DNA of 57,965 bases from Peptostreptococcaceae bacterium (GCA_016649995.1 JAENWJ010000006.1:1-57965); one strand, 5' to 3'. Shown: positions 36,733 to 45,937, counted from the stretch's first letter. The notes: generated by a model not told the origin, from the sequence alone. Made by a program: numbers and translations.

Positions 36733-38022
36733 ATGAAGATAAGATTTTTGATCGAGACTTTGGGATGCAAAGTCAATCAATATGAATCGGAAGCCCTTAG
36801 AGAAGCGCTCATTAGGGAAGGCTATGAAGAGGCTGGGCATGGACAAATACCGGATTTGGCGATATTCAATACATGCGGCGTCACGCATCTAGCCGAGCGC
36901 AAATCAAGGCAGGCAATAAGGAAATATGCGAGAATGGTTCCCAAGCCCCAAATAGTCGTTCTGGGTTGCTATCCTCAGATTTTCGAAAATGATATAAAAA
37001 AAATCGACGGGGTAGACATTGTAATGGGGGCCTGCGATAAGGGCAGGCTTATAGACTTGCTTAAAAAAGAAGAAACGGGTAGTTTCATCAATCCTATTGA
37101 TGAAGGAGAGCCGTATGACGACCTTTGTCTGGAAGATAACAACGAGAAGACAAGGGCCTTCATAAAAATACAGGATGGTTGCGATAATTTCTGTTCGTAT
37201 TGCATAATTCCCTATACGAGAGGAAGAACTAGGAGCAGAGCGCTAGAATCCATATTGAAAGAAGCAGAATTACTTGCTCGAAGAGGATACAAAGAAGTTG
37301 TTTTAATAGGAATACAATCTGCTTTTTACGGAAGGGATTTGGAAAGGGATATTGAATTGGTGGATGTTGTGGAATCGGTTGCCGGCATAAAGGGAATAGA
37401 GCGTGTACGCCTAGGGTCTGCTGAACCTACCTATTTTACGACCGAAAGATTGGATCGTTTGTCTGGCATATGTGAATTTTGTCCGCATTTTCATCTCTCT
37501 CTCCAGAGCGGGTCAGACATCGTGCTCAAAGCGATGAACAGAAAATATACGACAGGGAGATACTCGGAAATAATAAATGACATTAAAACAAAGTTTGACA
37601 ATCCATCGGTAACGACTGATCTTATTGTAGGATTTCCGGGCGAGACAGATGAAGACATTGAAGAGACATTATCATTCATCAGAAAAATGGCTTTTAAGGA
37701 TGTGCATGTTTTCAGATATTCTAAAAGAAAAGGAACGGCGGCGGCTAAAATGCAGAATCATGTCAATCCGTTTATTGCCAAGAAGCGGAGCATTTCTGCA
37801 ATTGCATGCGCAAGCGAATGCGCAAAAAATTTCATGGAATCCCAAGTTGGAAGAGTTGAAGATATTCTATTCGAAACTGTTTCCGAAAGCGAGATGTGGG
37901 AGGGGCATTCAATGAATTTCACAAAGGTAAGAACGAAATCTAAAGAGACGCTTTCCGGTAGAATTAGGCAGGTCCGATTGATTAGCATGGAAAAGGATAC
38001 GATTTGGGGAGAAATTGTATAA
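36733..38022 (+). CDS. mtaB: tRNA t6A37 methylthiotransferase MtaB
   Basis: A 429-residue radical SAM methylthiotransferase that converts t6A37 to ms2t6A37 in tRNAs reading ANN codons. Three N-terminal cluster cysteines are C12 (LGCKVNQYE), C48 (NTCGV) and C79 (LGCYP); the radical SAM cluster is C150, C154, C157 (CDNFCSYC). A C-terminal TRAM-like domain ends the protein. The only possible start is ATG 36733, because TGA at 36724 closes the frame. Its site GAGAGGAG is 14 bases away, longer than usual. Confidence 0.94.
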   Translation: MKIRFLIETLGCKVNQYESEALREALIREGYEEAGHGQIPDLAIFNTCGVTHLAERKSRQAIRKYARMVPKPQIVVLGCYPQIFENDIKKIDGVDIVMGACDKGRLIDLLKKEETGSFINPIDEGEPYDDLCLEDNNEKTRAFIKIQDGCDNFCSYCIIPYTRGRTRSRALESILKEAELLARRGYKEVVLIGIQSAFYGRDLERDIELVDVVESVAGIKGIERVRLGSAEPTYFTTERLDRLSGICEFCPHFHLSLQSGSDIVLKAMNRKYTTGRYSEIINDIKTKFDNPSVTTDLIVGFPGETDEDIEETLSFIRKMAFKDVHVFRYSKRKGTAAAKMQNHVNPFIAKKRSISAIACASECAKNFMESQVGRVEDILFETVSESEMWEGHSMNFTKVRTKSKETLSGRIRQVRLISMEKDTIWGEIV

Positions 38023-38065
38023 ATGGGCATTGAATCTGTTATAATAATCCAAAGGGGGCGTAGAG

Positions 38066-38410
38066 ATGGAAGATTGTATCTTTTGCAAGCTTGCAAATGG
38101 GGAAATTCCGACGGAATTCGTGTACGAAAGTGAGAATGTGGTGGCTTTCAATGATGTAAATCCGGTTGCACCTGTCCATGTGCTTATTATTCCCAAAAAA
38201 CATTTGGAGTCTGTAAATGATTTGACAGAGCTGGAAGCGGACCTTATTCAAGAGATGACCCTAGCAGCCAAGAATATTGCCGAAAGCCTTGGAATAAAAG
38301 ATAAAGGCTATAGGCTTATAATAAATACCGGAATAGACGGTGGACAGGAAGTAGGACATTTACATATGCATCTTGTAGGGGGAAGACCCATGAATTGGCC
38401 TCCGGGCTAA
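38066..38410 (+). CDS. HIT family nucleotide-binding protein
   Basis: A 114-residue histidine triad protein of the HinT group, which hydrolyses nucleoside phosphoramidates. The triad is H98, H100, H102 (GHLHMHLVGG). Zinc-type cysteines C4 and C7 (CIFC) are present. AAGGGGG precedes the start. The last seven codons and the stop are duplicated just downstream (38419-38439). Confidence 0.94.
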   Translation: MEDCIFCKLANGEIPTEFVYESENVVAFNDVNPVAPVHVLIIPKKHLESVNDLTELEADLIQEMTLAAKNIAESLGIKDKGYRLIINTGIDGGQEVGHLHMHLVGGRPMNWPPG

Positions 38411-38439
38411 GTTGTAAAATGAATTGGCCTCCGGGTTAA
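38390..38439 (+). repeat. Short direct duplication of the HIT gene end
   Basis: ATGAATTGGCCTCCGGGCTA and A at 38390-38410 recurs at 38419-38439 with a single C-to-T change, 29 bases apart. Both copies include the TAA stop. The second copy is outside the gene. Confidence 0.9.
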
Positions 38440-38445
38440 AAAAAA

Positions 38446-38474
38446 TTGCAAAATATCTTTATATGATGTATAAT
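38446..38474 (+). promoter_or_regulatory. Promoter of rpsU
   Basis: TTGCAA (38446-38451), 17 bases, TATAAT (38469-38474). About 55 bases of leader precede rpsU. Confidence 0.75.
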
Positions 38475-38535
38475 TTTTAAGTGTTATAGAGTGTTATAAG
38501 TAGTCCTCATTTATCATCGGAGGGGGGGATATTTA

Positions 38536-38712
38536 ATGTCTGAAATTTTATTGGGGGAAAATGAAACCCTTGACAATGCGCTTAGAAGATTCAAGAAAGA
38601 ATGTGCCAAATCTGGCGTTCTTCAGGAAGTCCGAAAAAGAGAGCATTATGAAAAGCCAAGCGTAAAACGCAAGAAAAAGGCTGAAGCAGCAAGAAGAAAG
38701 AAAAAGAAATAA
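38536..38712 (+). CDS. rpsU: 30S ribosomal protein S21
   Basis: A 58-residue S21 beginning [20 protein letters not shown] and ending in a run of basic residues ([13 protein letters not shown]), as in the family. S21 is a small 30S protein near the anti-Shine-Dalgarno. GGAGGGGGGG lies just upstream. Followed by yqeY with a 18-base gap, the standard Firmicutes pair. Confidence 0.96.
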   Translation: MSEILLGENETLDNALRRFKKECAKSGVLQEVRKREHYEKPSVKRKKKAEAARRKKKK

Positions 38713-38730
38713 TAAAGAAGGTGTACGTTT

Positions 38731-39174
38731 GTGTCACTAAAAAAACAACTCATGGATGATATGAAAACTGCCATGAAGGAGAAGGATCGACTCCGAAAAA
38801 CGACAATCATTATGTTGAGAGCCGATATTAAGCGTTTCGAAGTTGACGAACGAAAAGAACTATCAGATGATGGCATAATCGATATTATCTCCAAACAGAT
38901 TAAGCAAAAAAAATCTGCAGTCCTTGACTTTCGAAGAGGGGACAGAGAAGATTTGGTTCAAGAAGCCGAAGCGGAGATAGAAATTCTAATGAAGTATCTT
39001 CCCGAGCAGTTTACAGAAGAAGAGCTTAAGGAAATTATTAGTAGTGCTATATCCGAATTGAAAGCTGACTCCATGAAAGACATGGGCAAGGTTATGGGAG
39101 CGGTAAAACCCATAATAAAAGGCAAAGCGGATGGAAAGATGGCATCGGATATTGTCAAAGCCATTTTGTCATAG
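38731..39174 (+). CDS. yqeY: YqeY-like protein (GatB/YqeY domain)
   Basis: A 147-residue protein, MSLKKQLMDDMKTAMKEKDR at the start, belonging to the YqeY family that shares a fold with the tail of GatB; role not settled, possibly tRNA-related. The start is GTG at 38731, 7 bases after AAGAAGGTG. YLPEQFTEEELK is the family block. Paired with rpsU in most Firmicutes. Confidence 0.93.
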   Translation: MSLKKQLMDDMKTAMKEKDRLRKTTIIMLRADIKRFEVDERKELSDDGIIDIISKQIKQKKSAVLDFRRGDREDLVQEAEAEIEILMKYLPEQFTEEELKEIISSAISELKADSMKDMGKVMGAVKPIIKGKADGKMASDIVKAILS

Positions 39175-39182
39175 CGTAACGA

Positions 39183-39215
39183 AAATAGACTCCAATTGGA
39201 GTCTATTTATTTTTT
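39183..39215 (+). terminator. Terminator after yqeY
   Basis: AAATAGACTCCAA and TTGGAGTCTATTT form a perfect 13-base stem, with no spare loop bases, followed by ATTTTTTCC. Confidence 0.85.
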
Positions 39216-39280
39216 CCTCATTATATAAAAAGAGCCGATATTATTATATAATGAAATGTAAGATTGAAAGAAGGCAGGGG

Positions 39281-40273
39281 ATGAATTTGGAAAAAGGCTA
39301 CATTAGAAAAATACAATTGAATGATGGGAAATTTCAAGCGCAGCTTTTCGGAGACTTGGATGCCAACATAAAGGAAATAGAATCGTTGACGGGAGCGAAA
39401 ATTACCCTAAGAAATGATGAAATCATAATAAACAGCGATGACGAGGAAAAGTCGACTGTTGCCTTTAAGCTTATCAATGCCTCAATCGAATTAATCATAA
39501 AAGGTGAAATCATAGATAAACAGAGAATAAACTATGCCTTGAATCTGATAAGGGATGACGAAAACTTTACTTTATCGAACCTTTCGGAAGATATAATATG
39601 CGTTACGAACAGAGGTAAATACATCAAGCCAAAGACAATAGGGCAAAAAAAATATATGGATGAGGTAACACGAAATGATATTGTATTTAGTATAGGACCT
39701 GCAGGAACAGGAAAGACTTACTTGGCAGTGGCTATGGCGGTATATGCTTTCAAAAATAAAAAGGTTAGCCGAATCATATTGACTAGACCGGCTGTGGAAG
39801 CGGGAGAAAACCTTGGGTTTTTACCGGGAGACCTGCAGATGAAGATAGATCCGTATCTAAGGCCGCTCTACGATGCATTGTATGATATATTGGGGAGCGA
39901 GACTTATTTGAAATACAAAGAAAGAGGCTTGATTGAAGTTGCACCACTCGCATACATGAGGGGACGAACACTGGATGATGCTTTTATCATATTGGATGAA
40001 GCCCAAAATACTACGCAAGCGCAAATGAAAATGTTTCTTACAAGGATTGGATCCAGTTCAAAGACAATTGTAACAGGAGATGTCACACAGATAGACTTGC
40101 CGAAAGGAAAGGCATCGGGACTTAAGCAGGCCGCAGAGATTCTTAAAGAAATACCAGGCATAGGGTTTGTGACGCTTACCGGCAGGGATGTGGTGCGACA
40201 TAAACTGGTTCAAAAAATAATTAAGGCTTATGACAAATATGAAAAACGCATAGAGTATAAAAAAAGCAGGTGA
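39281..40273 (+). CDS. phoH: PhoH-like ATPase
   Basis: A 330-residue PhoH family ATPase. An N-terminal KH-like region (about 1-80) is followed by the P-loop GPAGTGKT (139-146) and DEAQNTT Walker B. PhoH proteins are likely RNA helicases or ribonuclease partners; here it is beside ybeY as in many Firmicutes. The start at 39281 follows AGAAGG; the frame is open upstream to 39131 but those codons overlap yqeY. TATAAT occurs about 35 bases before the start. Confidence 0.92.
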   Translation: MNLEKGYIRKIQLNDGKFQAQLFGDLDANIKEIESLTGAKITLRNDEIIINSDDEEKSTVAFKLINASIELIIKGEIIDKQRINYALNLIRDDENFTLSNLSEDIICVTNRGKYIKPKTIGQKKYMDEVTRNDIVFSIGPAGTGKTYLAVAMAVYAFKNKKVSRIILTRPAVEAGENLGFLPGDLQMKIDPYLRPLYDALYDILGSETYLKYKERGLIEVAPLAYMRGRTLDDAFIILDEAQNTTQAQMKMFLTRIGSSSKTIVTGDVTQIDLPKGKASGLKQAAEILKEIPGIGFVTLTGRDVVRHKLVQKIIKAYDKYEKRIEYKKSR

Positions 40274-40280
40274 TGAAAGT

Positions 40281-40751
40281 ATGGATGTGATAATTGAAAA
40301 TCGGCAGGAAAAGGTTGATTTTCGTGAAGCCATTGGCAGACTAATAAAAAAATCGATAGAAGAAACATTGAACTACGAAGGGTTGGATTTTATTGATGAA
40401 GTGGATGTGCTCTTGGTGGATAATGAGGCAATAAGGATACTGAATAGGGACTTTAGGGATGTAGACAAGGAAACCGATGTGTTGTCGTTTCCAATGTATA
40501 ATGGAATTGAAGACATAATGAGTCAAAGGGAGAGAATCGGTCCGATGCTTCTTGGAGATATTGTCATTTCTCTCGAACGCGCGAAAGCTCAGGGTCTGGA
40601 TTTTGGACATGGCATAGAAAGAGAAGTGTCGTATTTAACAGTTCACAGCATCTTGCATTTACTCGGATATGACCATATGCAAGAAAGCGATAAAAAAATC
40701 ATGAGAGAGAAAGAAAAAAATATAATGATGCATATGGGAATTGAGAGATAA
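40281..40751 (+). CDS. ybeY: Endoribonuclease YbeY
   Basis: A 156-residue zinc endoribonuclease acting in 16S rRNA 3' end maturation and ribosome quality control. The zinc histidines H122, H126 and H132 are in VHSILHLLGYDH. Family blocks TDVLSFPMY and LGDIVISLERA are present. ATG 40281 follows GGTGATGAAAGT. The dgkA gene common after ybeY is absent. Confidence 0.95.
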   Translation: MDVIIENRQEKVDFREAIGRLIKKSIEETLNYEGLDFIDEVDVLLVDNEAIRILNRDFRDVDKETDVLSFPMYNGIEDIMSQRERIGPMLLGDIVISLERAKAQGLDFGHGIEREVSYLTVHSILHLLGYDHMQESDKKIMREKEKNIMMHMGIER

Positions 40752-40764
40752 AGGGGTGAATGCT

Positions 40765-41835
40765 TTGGGGAAAAAAATGAGTATTTTACTTTTGGTTTTT
40801 GCTGTGTTGTTTACTTTTGCGGCATGCACAAAAGGGGAAACGGCCAATCCGCCTGAAGATTTAGGGGAGCAGAGCGAAGCGGAAGCTCCAAATGAAGAAG
40901 TACTTGAGGAAGTAGCAGTTCCGGAACAGGAAGAGGAATCTCCTTATCGTTCTGTTTTGACAGGACTTCCGGTTGAAGAAGCCGTAATGGCAAAGCGCCC
41001 GATCGCGGTCATGTTGGATAACCATATTGGTGCACGTCCTCAATCCGGTTTGTCGGATGCAGAAGTTGTTTTTGAGATACTGGCGGAAGGGAACATAACA
41101 AGATACATGGCCATTCTTCAAGAAGTGGATATGAATTCGATTGGACCCGTTAGGAGCGCAAGGCCGTATTTCATAGATAAGGCTTTAGAATTTGATGCTT
41201 TATATGTGCATGTTGGAGGAAGCGTTGCGGCACTTGGCGATATAAATGACTTTGACATGGCCGATATAGACGGCATGAATAGGGGAACAGATACATTTTG
41301 GAGGGTGAACCATAAAAAAATACCTCATAATATGTACACAAGTACGAAGGCTCTAAGGGCCGCTGCCAAACGAAGTGAATACAGAACGGATTTTGACATT
41401 GGATTTGCATCATTTGGAAAAGAAAATCAAGATTTTAAGGATGCGGGAAACCTTGAAAGCATAAAATTTGGATTTAGTATGTACTACAAGCCTTCATTCG
41501 TATACAATGCTGAAAATGAAATGTATGAGAGATTGGTCAAGGACAGTCCACAACTTGAAGAGTTTAGCGCAGAACCCATAAAAGCTAAGAATATCATTGT
41601 ACTTAAAATGAATACCAAGGTTATTGATAGCGAGGGACGTCTTTCAATTGAAACAGTAGGTAGTGGAACGGGCTATTACATAACATGTGGCAAAAAAATG
41701 GATATTGGGTGGAAAAAGGAAAGCAGAAAAGGAAAAACTGTCTATACTAGGAACGGTGAAGAATTAATGCTTAACCCCGGAAATACATGGATTGTTATAG
41801 TTCCTATGAATTTGGAAATTGAAATCAATAGTTGA
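40765..41835 (+). CDS. DUF3048 lipoprotein (YerB-like)
   Basis: A 356-residue secreted lipoprotein. The start is TTG at 40765 after AAGGGGTGA. A lipoprotein signal ends at the lipobox FAAC (residues about 17-20), so it should be anchored on the outer face of the membrane. An acidic linker (about 25-50, EEVLEEVAVPEQEEE) precedes the DUF3048 domain (KRPIAVMLDNHIGARPQSGL and GPVRSARPYF). Function unknown; found in Bacillus YerB. Placed between ybeY and cdd. Confidence 0.85.
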   Translation: MGKKMSILLLVFAVLFTFAACTKGETANPPEDLGEQSEAEAPNEEVLEEVAVPEQEEESPYRSVLTGLPVEEAVMAKRPIAVMLDNHIGARPQSGLSDAEVVFEILAEGNITRYMAILQEVDMNSIGPVRSARPYFIDKALEFDALYVHVGGSVAALGDINDFDMADIDGMNRGTDTFWRVNHKKIPHNMYTSTKALRAAAKRSEYRTDFDIGFASFGKENQDFKDAGNLESIKFGFSMYYKPSFVYNAENEMYERLVKDSPQLEEFSAEPIKAKNIIVLKMNTKVIDSEGRLSIETVGSGTGYYITCGKKMDIGWKKESRKGKTVYTRNGEELMLNPGNTWIVIVPMNLEIEINS

Positions 41836-41849
41836 GAGGAGTGGGCGCA

Positions 41850-42248
41850 TTGAATAAAGAAGAATGCAAAAGCTTGATTGAAAAAGCTGCAAAGGCTCGG
41901 GAAAATGCATATGTTCCTTACTCGGATTTCAAGGTGGGGGCGGCTGTTTTGACAGTGGAAGGTCAAGTGTTTACAGGATGCAATATTGAAATAGCTTCTT
42001 TCGGGGGAACAATTTGTGCAGAGCGCACGGCGATGGTGAAGGCAATAAGCAATGGCTACAAAAGCTTTAAGGCGATTGCCGTTGTTGGAAAAGAAGGCTC
42101 GTTCACTTATCCATGCGGAATCTGCAGACAGTTCATTGTAGAGTTTGGCATGAACATTAAAGTGATAGTTGCAAAAACAACTGAGGACTTCAAAATATTT
42201 ACCATAGAAGAACTATTGCCCTATGGGTTTACAGGGGAGGATTTATAA
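41850..42248 (+). CDS. cdd: Cytidine deaminase
   Basis: A 132-residue tetrameric-type cytidine deaminase (cytidine to uridine). Zinc ligands C56 and C89/C92 with catalytic E58: CAERTA and PCGICRQ. ARENAYVPYSDFKVGAA is the family start. The TTG start at 41850 follows GAGGAGTG; the frame is open to 41832 but with no site. Followed 2 bases later by era, the usual order. Confidence 0.95.
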   Translation: MNKEECKSLIEKAAKARENAYVPYSDFKVGAAVLTVEGQVFTGCNIEIASFGGTICAERTAMVKAISNGYKSFKAIAVVGKEGSFTYPCGICRQFIVEFGMNIKVIVAKTTEDFKIFTIEELLPYGFTGEDL

Positions 42249-42250
42249 TT

Positions 42251-43147
42251 ATGGCAGTAAAAAAATTCAAATCTGGGTTTGTGACAATAATTGGTCGCCC
42301 AAATGTGGGTAAATCTACACTAGTGAATGCTTTGGTGGGCGAAAAGGTTGCAATTATATCGAACAAGCCCCAGACTACACGAAACAGAATAAGTGCAGTA
42401 TACACTGACAATGAAAAACAAATTGTTTTCATAGATACTCCAGGAATCCACAAACCCAAAAACAAGCTGGGGGAATTCATGGTTCATGAGGCAAAGACGA
42501 CATTTAACGAAGTGGATTTGATTGTGTTCATGGTCGATGAGTCCAAAAGCATAGGCCCGGGGGATAATCATATTATAGAATCCCTAAAAGAGGTTAGAAC
42601 GCCCTGTTTGCTTGTTGTCAACAAGCTTGACCTGATAACACCACAGGAATTCAAGGAAATCTATGAAAAGTACGAAGCAATGGGAATTTTTGATGAAATC
42701 ATTGGGATATCGGCACAAAATCAAATGAACCTTAAAAAGCTGATAAGCACCATAGGTTCATACATGGAAGAGGGTCCAAAATATTTTCCCGAAGATATGG
42801 TGACAGACCAGCCTGAGAGATTCATAGTTTCTGAAATAATAAGGGAAAAACTGTTGAACATATTGTATGACGAAGTGCCGCACGGGATTGCGGTCGGAAT
42901 CGAAAAAATGAAAAAAAGGGAAGATTCCGAAATAACTGATATTTATGCGATAATTTATTGCGAGAAGAAATCCCACAAGGGCATCATTATAGGAAAGAAC
43001 GGTAAAGTCCTTAAAAAAGTTGGAATCGATGCACGAAAGGATATTGAAAACCTTTTGGGGAACAAGGTGTTCTTGGAAATATGGGTCAAAATAAAAGAAG
43101 AATGGAGAGATAGGGACAGCCTGCTCAATCAATTCGGATACAGATAA
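42251..43147 (+). CDS. era: GTPase Era
   Basis: A 298-residue Era, which binds 16S rRNA in late 30S assembly. Walker A GRPNVGKS (15-22), DTPGIHKPKN, VNKLD and a C-terminal KH domain (GIIIGKNGKVLKKVG). GGGGAGGAT precedes the start. Confidence 0.97.
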   Translation: MAVKKFKSGFVTIIGRPNVGKSTLVNALVGEKVAIISNKPQTTRNRISAVYTDNEKQIVFIDTPGIHKPKNKLGEFMVHEAKTTFNEVDLIVFMVDESKSIGPGDNHIIESLKEVRTPCLLVVNKLDLITPQEFKEIYEKYEAMGIFDEIIGISAQNQMNLKKLISTIGSYMEEGPKYFPEDMVTDQPERFIVSEIIREKLLNILYDEVPHGIAVGIEKMKKREDSEITDIYAIIYCEKKSHKGIIIGKNGKVLKKVGIDARKDIENLLGNKVFLEIWVKIKEEWRDRDSLLNQFGYR

Positions 43148-43161
43148 AGGAGGTGAAGCAA

Positions 43162-44535
43162 TTGGACGAGATAATGGAAACTGAAATTCTGAAAATCACA
43201 GAGCAATTGGATCAAAACAAGTTTGTTGAATTGAACGCATACTTGGAAGAAATTCATTCAGCGGATATAGTTGAAATAATTATGGAACTGGAAGAGGAAA
43301 ATCGCAAAAAACTGATAAGTGTTTTGTCATGGGACAAAATCAGCGATGTTCTTGAAGAAGTGGAAACTCCGGTTTTTATAAATCTTATAAGCGCATTTAC
43401 AAAAGATCAGAAACGAATGATTCTGGAAGAAATGGGGCAGGATGATGTTGTCGACCTGATTGCTTCACTTGATGATGAGATGCAGAAAGAACTGCTTTCG
43501 CTCCTAAATAGTGAAGAGGCATCCAAACTGCAGGAATTGCTCTTCTATGGCAATGATACCGCTGGCGGTATCATGACAAAAGATTATATAGCAGTAAAAA
43601 AAGATATTTCCGTATACCAAGCCATTGAAGAGGTTAGAGTGCAGGCAACTGAAGCGGAAACGGTTTATTATGTTTATGTTGTTGACCATATGGAACGGTT
43701 AGTGGGAGTTCTTTCACTGAGAGAACTGATTGTTACTAAACCTAATAAAATCATAGAAGAAATCATGAAGGAGCAAGTGATTAAGGTCAACGTGGCCACC
43801 GACCAGGAAGAAGTAGCTAAGATGGTTGCAAAGTACAACCTGATTGCTATTCCGGTCGTTGATGATGATGACATAATTAAAGGAATAATCACAGTTGACG
43901 ACATCATCGATGTCATCGAAAGGGAAGCAACAGAGGACATATACAAGTTTGCAGGAACAAATGAAGGCGAATACAAGATGAAAGATTCTTTTCCAAAGAG
44001 AATATGGGCCTCTGTCAGTTCGAGATTGCCTTGGCTTGTTGTCACTGTTTTTGGAGGCATATTGTCTGCAAAAATAATCGGCGGATTTGAAGCGACACTC
44101 AACAGCAACACGGCAATAGCCTATTTCATACCATTGCTTGCAGGCATGGGAGGAAACGTGGGAACGCAGTCTTCAACCCTTACAGTTAGGGGCCTTGCAA
44201 CCGGACAGATTGATAGCAAGGAAGTTTTAAAAATCGTCCTCCATGAGTTCTCTGTCGGTTTTTTAGTCGGCTTGGTTTGTAGCCTTATGGTTGCGGTATT
44301 GACCTTCATTTTGCAGGGGGAGATGCTGCTAAGTTTGATTATAGGGGTTTCAATGTGGGCCAACATGATTACTGCCGCGACAATCGGAACGTTGGTGCCT
44401 TTGGTATTCAAGAGGGTCGGAGTTGATCCGGCTGTTGCATCTGCACCATTCATTTCAACAACCATAGACATAACCGGAATTTCAATCTACTTCACATTGA
44501 CCACAATCTTAATGAGCCAATTCAACCTATTCTAA
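43162..44535 (+). CDS. mgtE: Magnesium transporter MgtE
   Basis: A 457-residue MgtE. N-terminal cytoplasmic domain of EL-rich repeats, tandem CBS domains (about 140-260), a connecting helix and five C-terminal membrane helices (GGNVGTQSSTLTVRGLATG is the pore signature). TTG 43162 lies 5 bases after AAGGAGGTGA; ATG 43174 is an alternative. No M-box was seen upstream; the gene is 14 bases after era and probably in its transcript. Confidence 0.92.
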   Translation: MDEIMETEILKITEQLDQNKFVELNAYLEEIHSADIVEIIMELEEENRKKLISVLSWDKISDVLEEVETPVFINLISAFTKDQKRMILEEMGQDDVVDLIASLDDEMQKELLSLLNSEEASKLQELLFYGNDTAGGIMTKDYIAVKKDISVYQAIEEVRVQATEAETVYYVYVVDHMERLVGVLSLRELIVTKPNKIIEEIMKEQVIKVNVATDQEEVAKMVAKYNLIAIPVVDDDDIIKGIITVDDIIDVIEREATEDIYKFAGTNEGEYKMKDSFPKRIWASVSSRLPWLVVTVFGGILSAKIIGGFEATLNSNTAIAYFIPLLAGMGGNVGTQSSTLTVRGLATGQIDSKEVLKIVLHEFSVGFLVGLVCSLMVAVLTFILQGEMLLSLIIGVSMWANMITAATIGTLVPLVFKRVGVDPAVASAPFISTTIDITGISIYFTLTTILMSQFNLF

Positions 44536-44549
44536 GAGATGAGGTCGTC

Positions 44550-45302
44550 ATGTATATAAAAACAGAAGCAATAGTGCTCAGAAAGGTCTTTTACAACGAT
44601 TCCGATGCAATATTGACATTGTTTTCTAGAAAACTGGGGAAGATAAGCGTATATGCTCGTGGCGTGAGGAAACCGAGGACTATGATATCGTCAGTTGCGC
44701 ATCCCTTCATATATGGAGAGTTTATTTTGAGGGGAAAACCCGACATATACAACATTTCTTCGGCTGAAATTATAAATTCAAACTATTCAATCCGCGAGGA
44801 TTTAAAAAAATTATCGTATGCTTCATATTTTATCGAATTGTGCAGGCATTCAATTCATGAAGGAATGATAAACAATAGGCTATTCAATTTGACGGTGGAA
44901 ATACTAAAAAAAATGGATGGAGAATTAAGCGATATTGATAAAATCAAGCTTGCGTACGAAATAAAGTTGTTAAATTACTCCGGATTAAAACCCGAAGTTT
45001 CAAAGTGCTTAAAATGTGGAATAAATGAGATAGAACATTTAACTGTTTTCAGCATAGCAGACGGCGGAGTAGTTTGTGAAAATTGCTCAAATAAAGAGCA
45101 AATTAATAACGGAGTTCCCATAAACAAACAGTTCATACATTTAATTCGATATTTGATTGAAAAAGATATCGATTTAATATGCAAAACAAAAATCAACGAG
45201 GGAATGATCAGACATCTAGATAAGATATTCGAATTGTATATAAAGTATCATATGGATATACGGTCGTTTAAAAGTCTGGAATTCCTAAAAACAATCCAAT
45301 AA
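44550..45302 (+). CDS. recO: DNA repair protein RecO
   Basis: A 250-residue RecO, which with RecR loads RecA. N-terminal OB fold (EAIVLRKVFYNDSDAILTLF), then a helical domain with a zinc site (CLKCG...CENC, about residues 152-178). 14 bases after mgtE. The gene is usually after era. Confidence 0.94.
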   Translation: MYIKTEAIVLRKVFYNDSDAILTLFSRKLGKISVYARGVRKPRTMISSVAHPFIYGEFILRGKPDIYNISSAEIINSNYSIREDLKKLSYASYFIELCRHSIHEGMINNRLFNLTVEILKKMDGELSDIDKIKLAYEIKLLNYSGLKPEVSKCLKCGINEIEHLTVFSIADGGVVCENCSNKEQINNGVPINKQFIHLIRYLIEKDIDLICKTKINEGMIRHLDKIFELYIKYHMDIRSFKSLEFLKTIQ

Positions 45303-45317
45303 AGGGAGGCTATTTAA

Positions 45318-45920
45318 ATGGTATTTACGATTGAAAATGTGGACGAGGTAATACAAAGGACGGGGGCAACATATAAAGAGGCAAAAGAAGCTCTTGAAGC
45401 GGCTGATGGCAATGTTCTGGAAGCTGTAATACTGGTGGAAGAAGGAAGAGGAAAGAAATCAGGAAAGGCTGCAAAGGATAAAGGAAACGAAATAGTTGAC
45501 AAACTAAAGGAATTGGTTAAAAAAGGAAATGTGACAAGGGTGATGCTTAAGAAGAACGACCGTTTGATTCTTGATATTCCAGTAACAGCGGGAGCTATAG
45601 GAGCAGTTGTTTTTACACCGGCTACTATAGTGGCAATCATAGTTTCTCTGGCAACCGGTTGTAAAATAGAAATACAGAAGGAGAGCGGAGAAATAATTGA
45701 TGTAAATGATGTTACTGAAGAAAAGCTTGAAAAAGTAATGGAAATGGCTGAGGAATTTGGCGAATCAGCCAAGGAAAAAGCCAATGAAGTAAAGGAAAAA
45801 GCAAAAGAAGCAAAAGAAAAAGCTGTGGGAAAAGCCTCGGAGGTTAAAGATAAAGCTGCTGAAAAAGCTGCGGAAGTCAAAGAAAAAATCACGAATAAGC
45901 AAGAGGATGAAGAACTATAG
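45318..45920 (+). CDS. DUF4342 protein with LEA-like tail
   Basis: A 200-residue protein. The first 45 residues resemble a UBA/NAC-type domain (TGATYKEAKEALEAADGNV). Residues about 85-112 form a hydrophobic segment (AGAIGAVVFTPATIVAIIVS), likely membrane-associated; this block is the DUF4342 domain. The tail from about 150 is Lys/Glu/Ala-rich in repeats of about 11 (KEKANEVKEKA, KDKAAEKAAEV), like LEA group 3. Function unknown; beside glyQS as in several clostridia. Confidence 0.85.
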   Translation: MVFTIENVDEVIQRTGATYKEAKEALEAADGNVLEAVILVEEGRGKKSGKAAKDKGNEIVDKLKELVKKGNVTRVMLKKNDRLILDIPVTAGAIGAVVFTPATIVAIIVSLATGCKIEIQKESGEIIDVNDVTEEKLEKVMEMAEEFGESAKEKANEVKEKAKEAKEKAVGKASEVKDKAAEKAAEVKEKITNKQEDEEL

Positions 45921-45937
45921 GATTCCTTAAAAAGATG

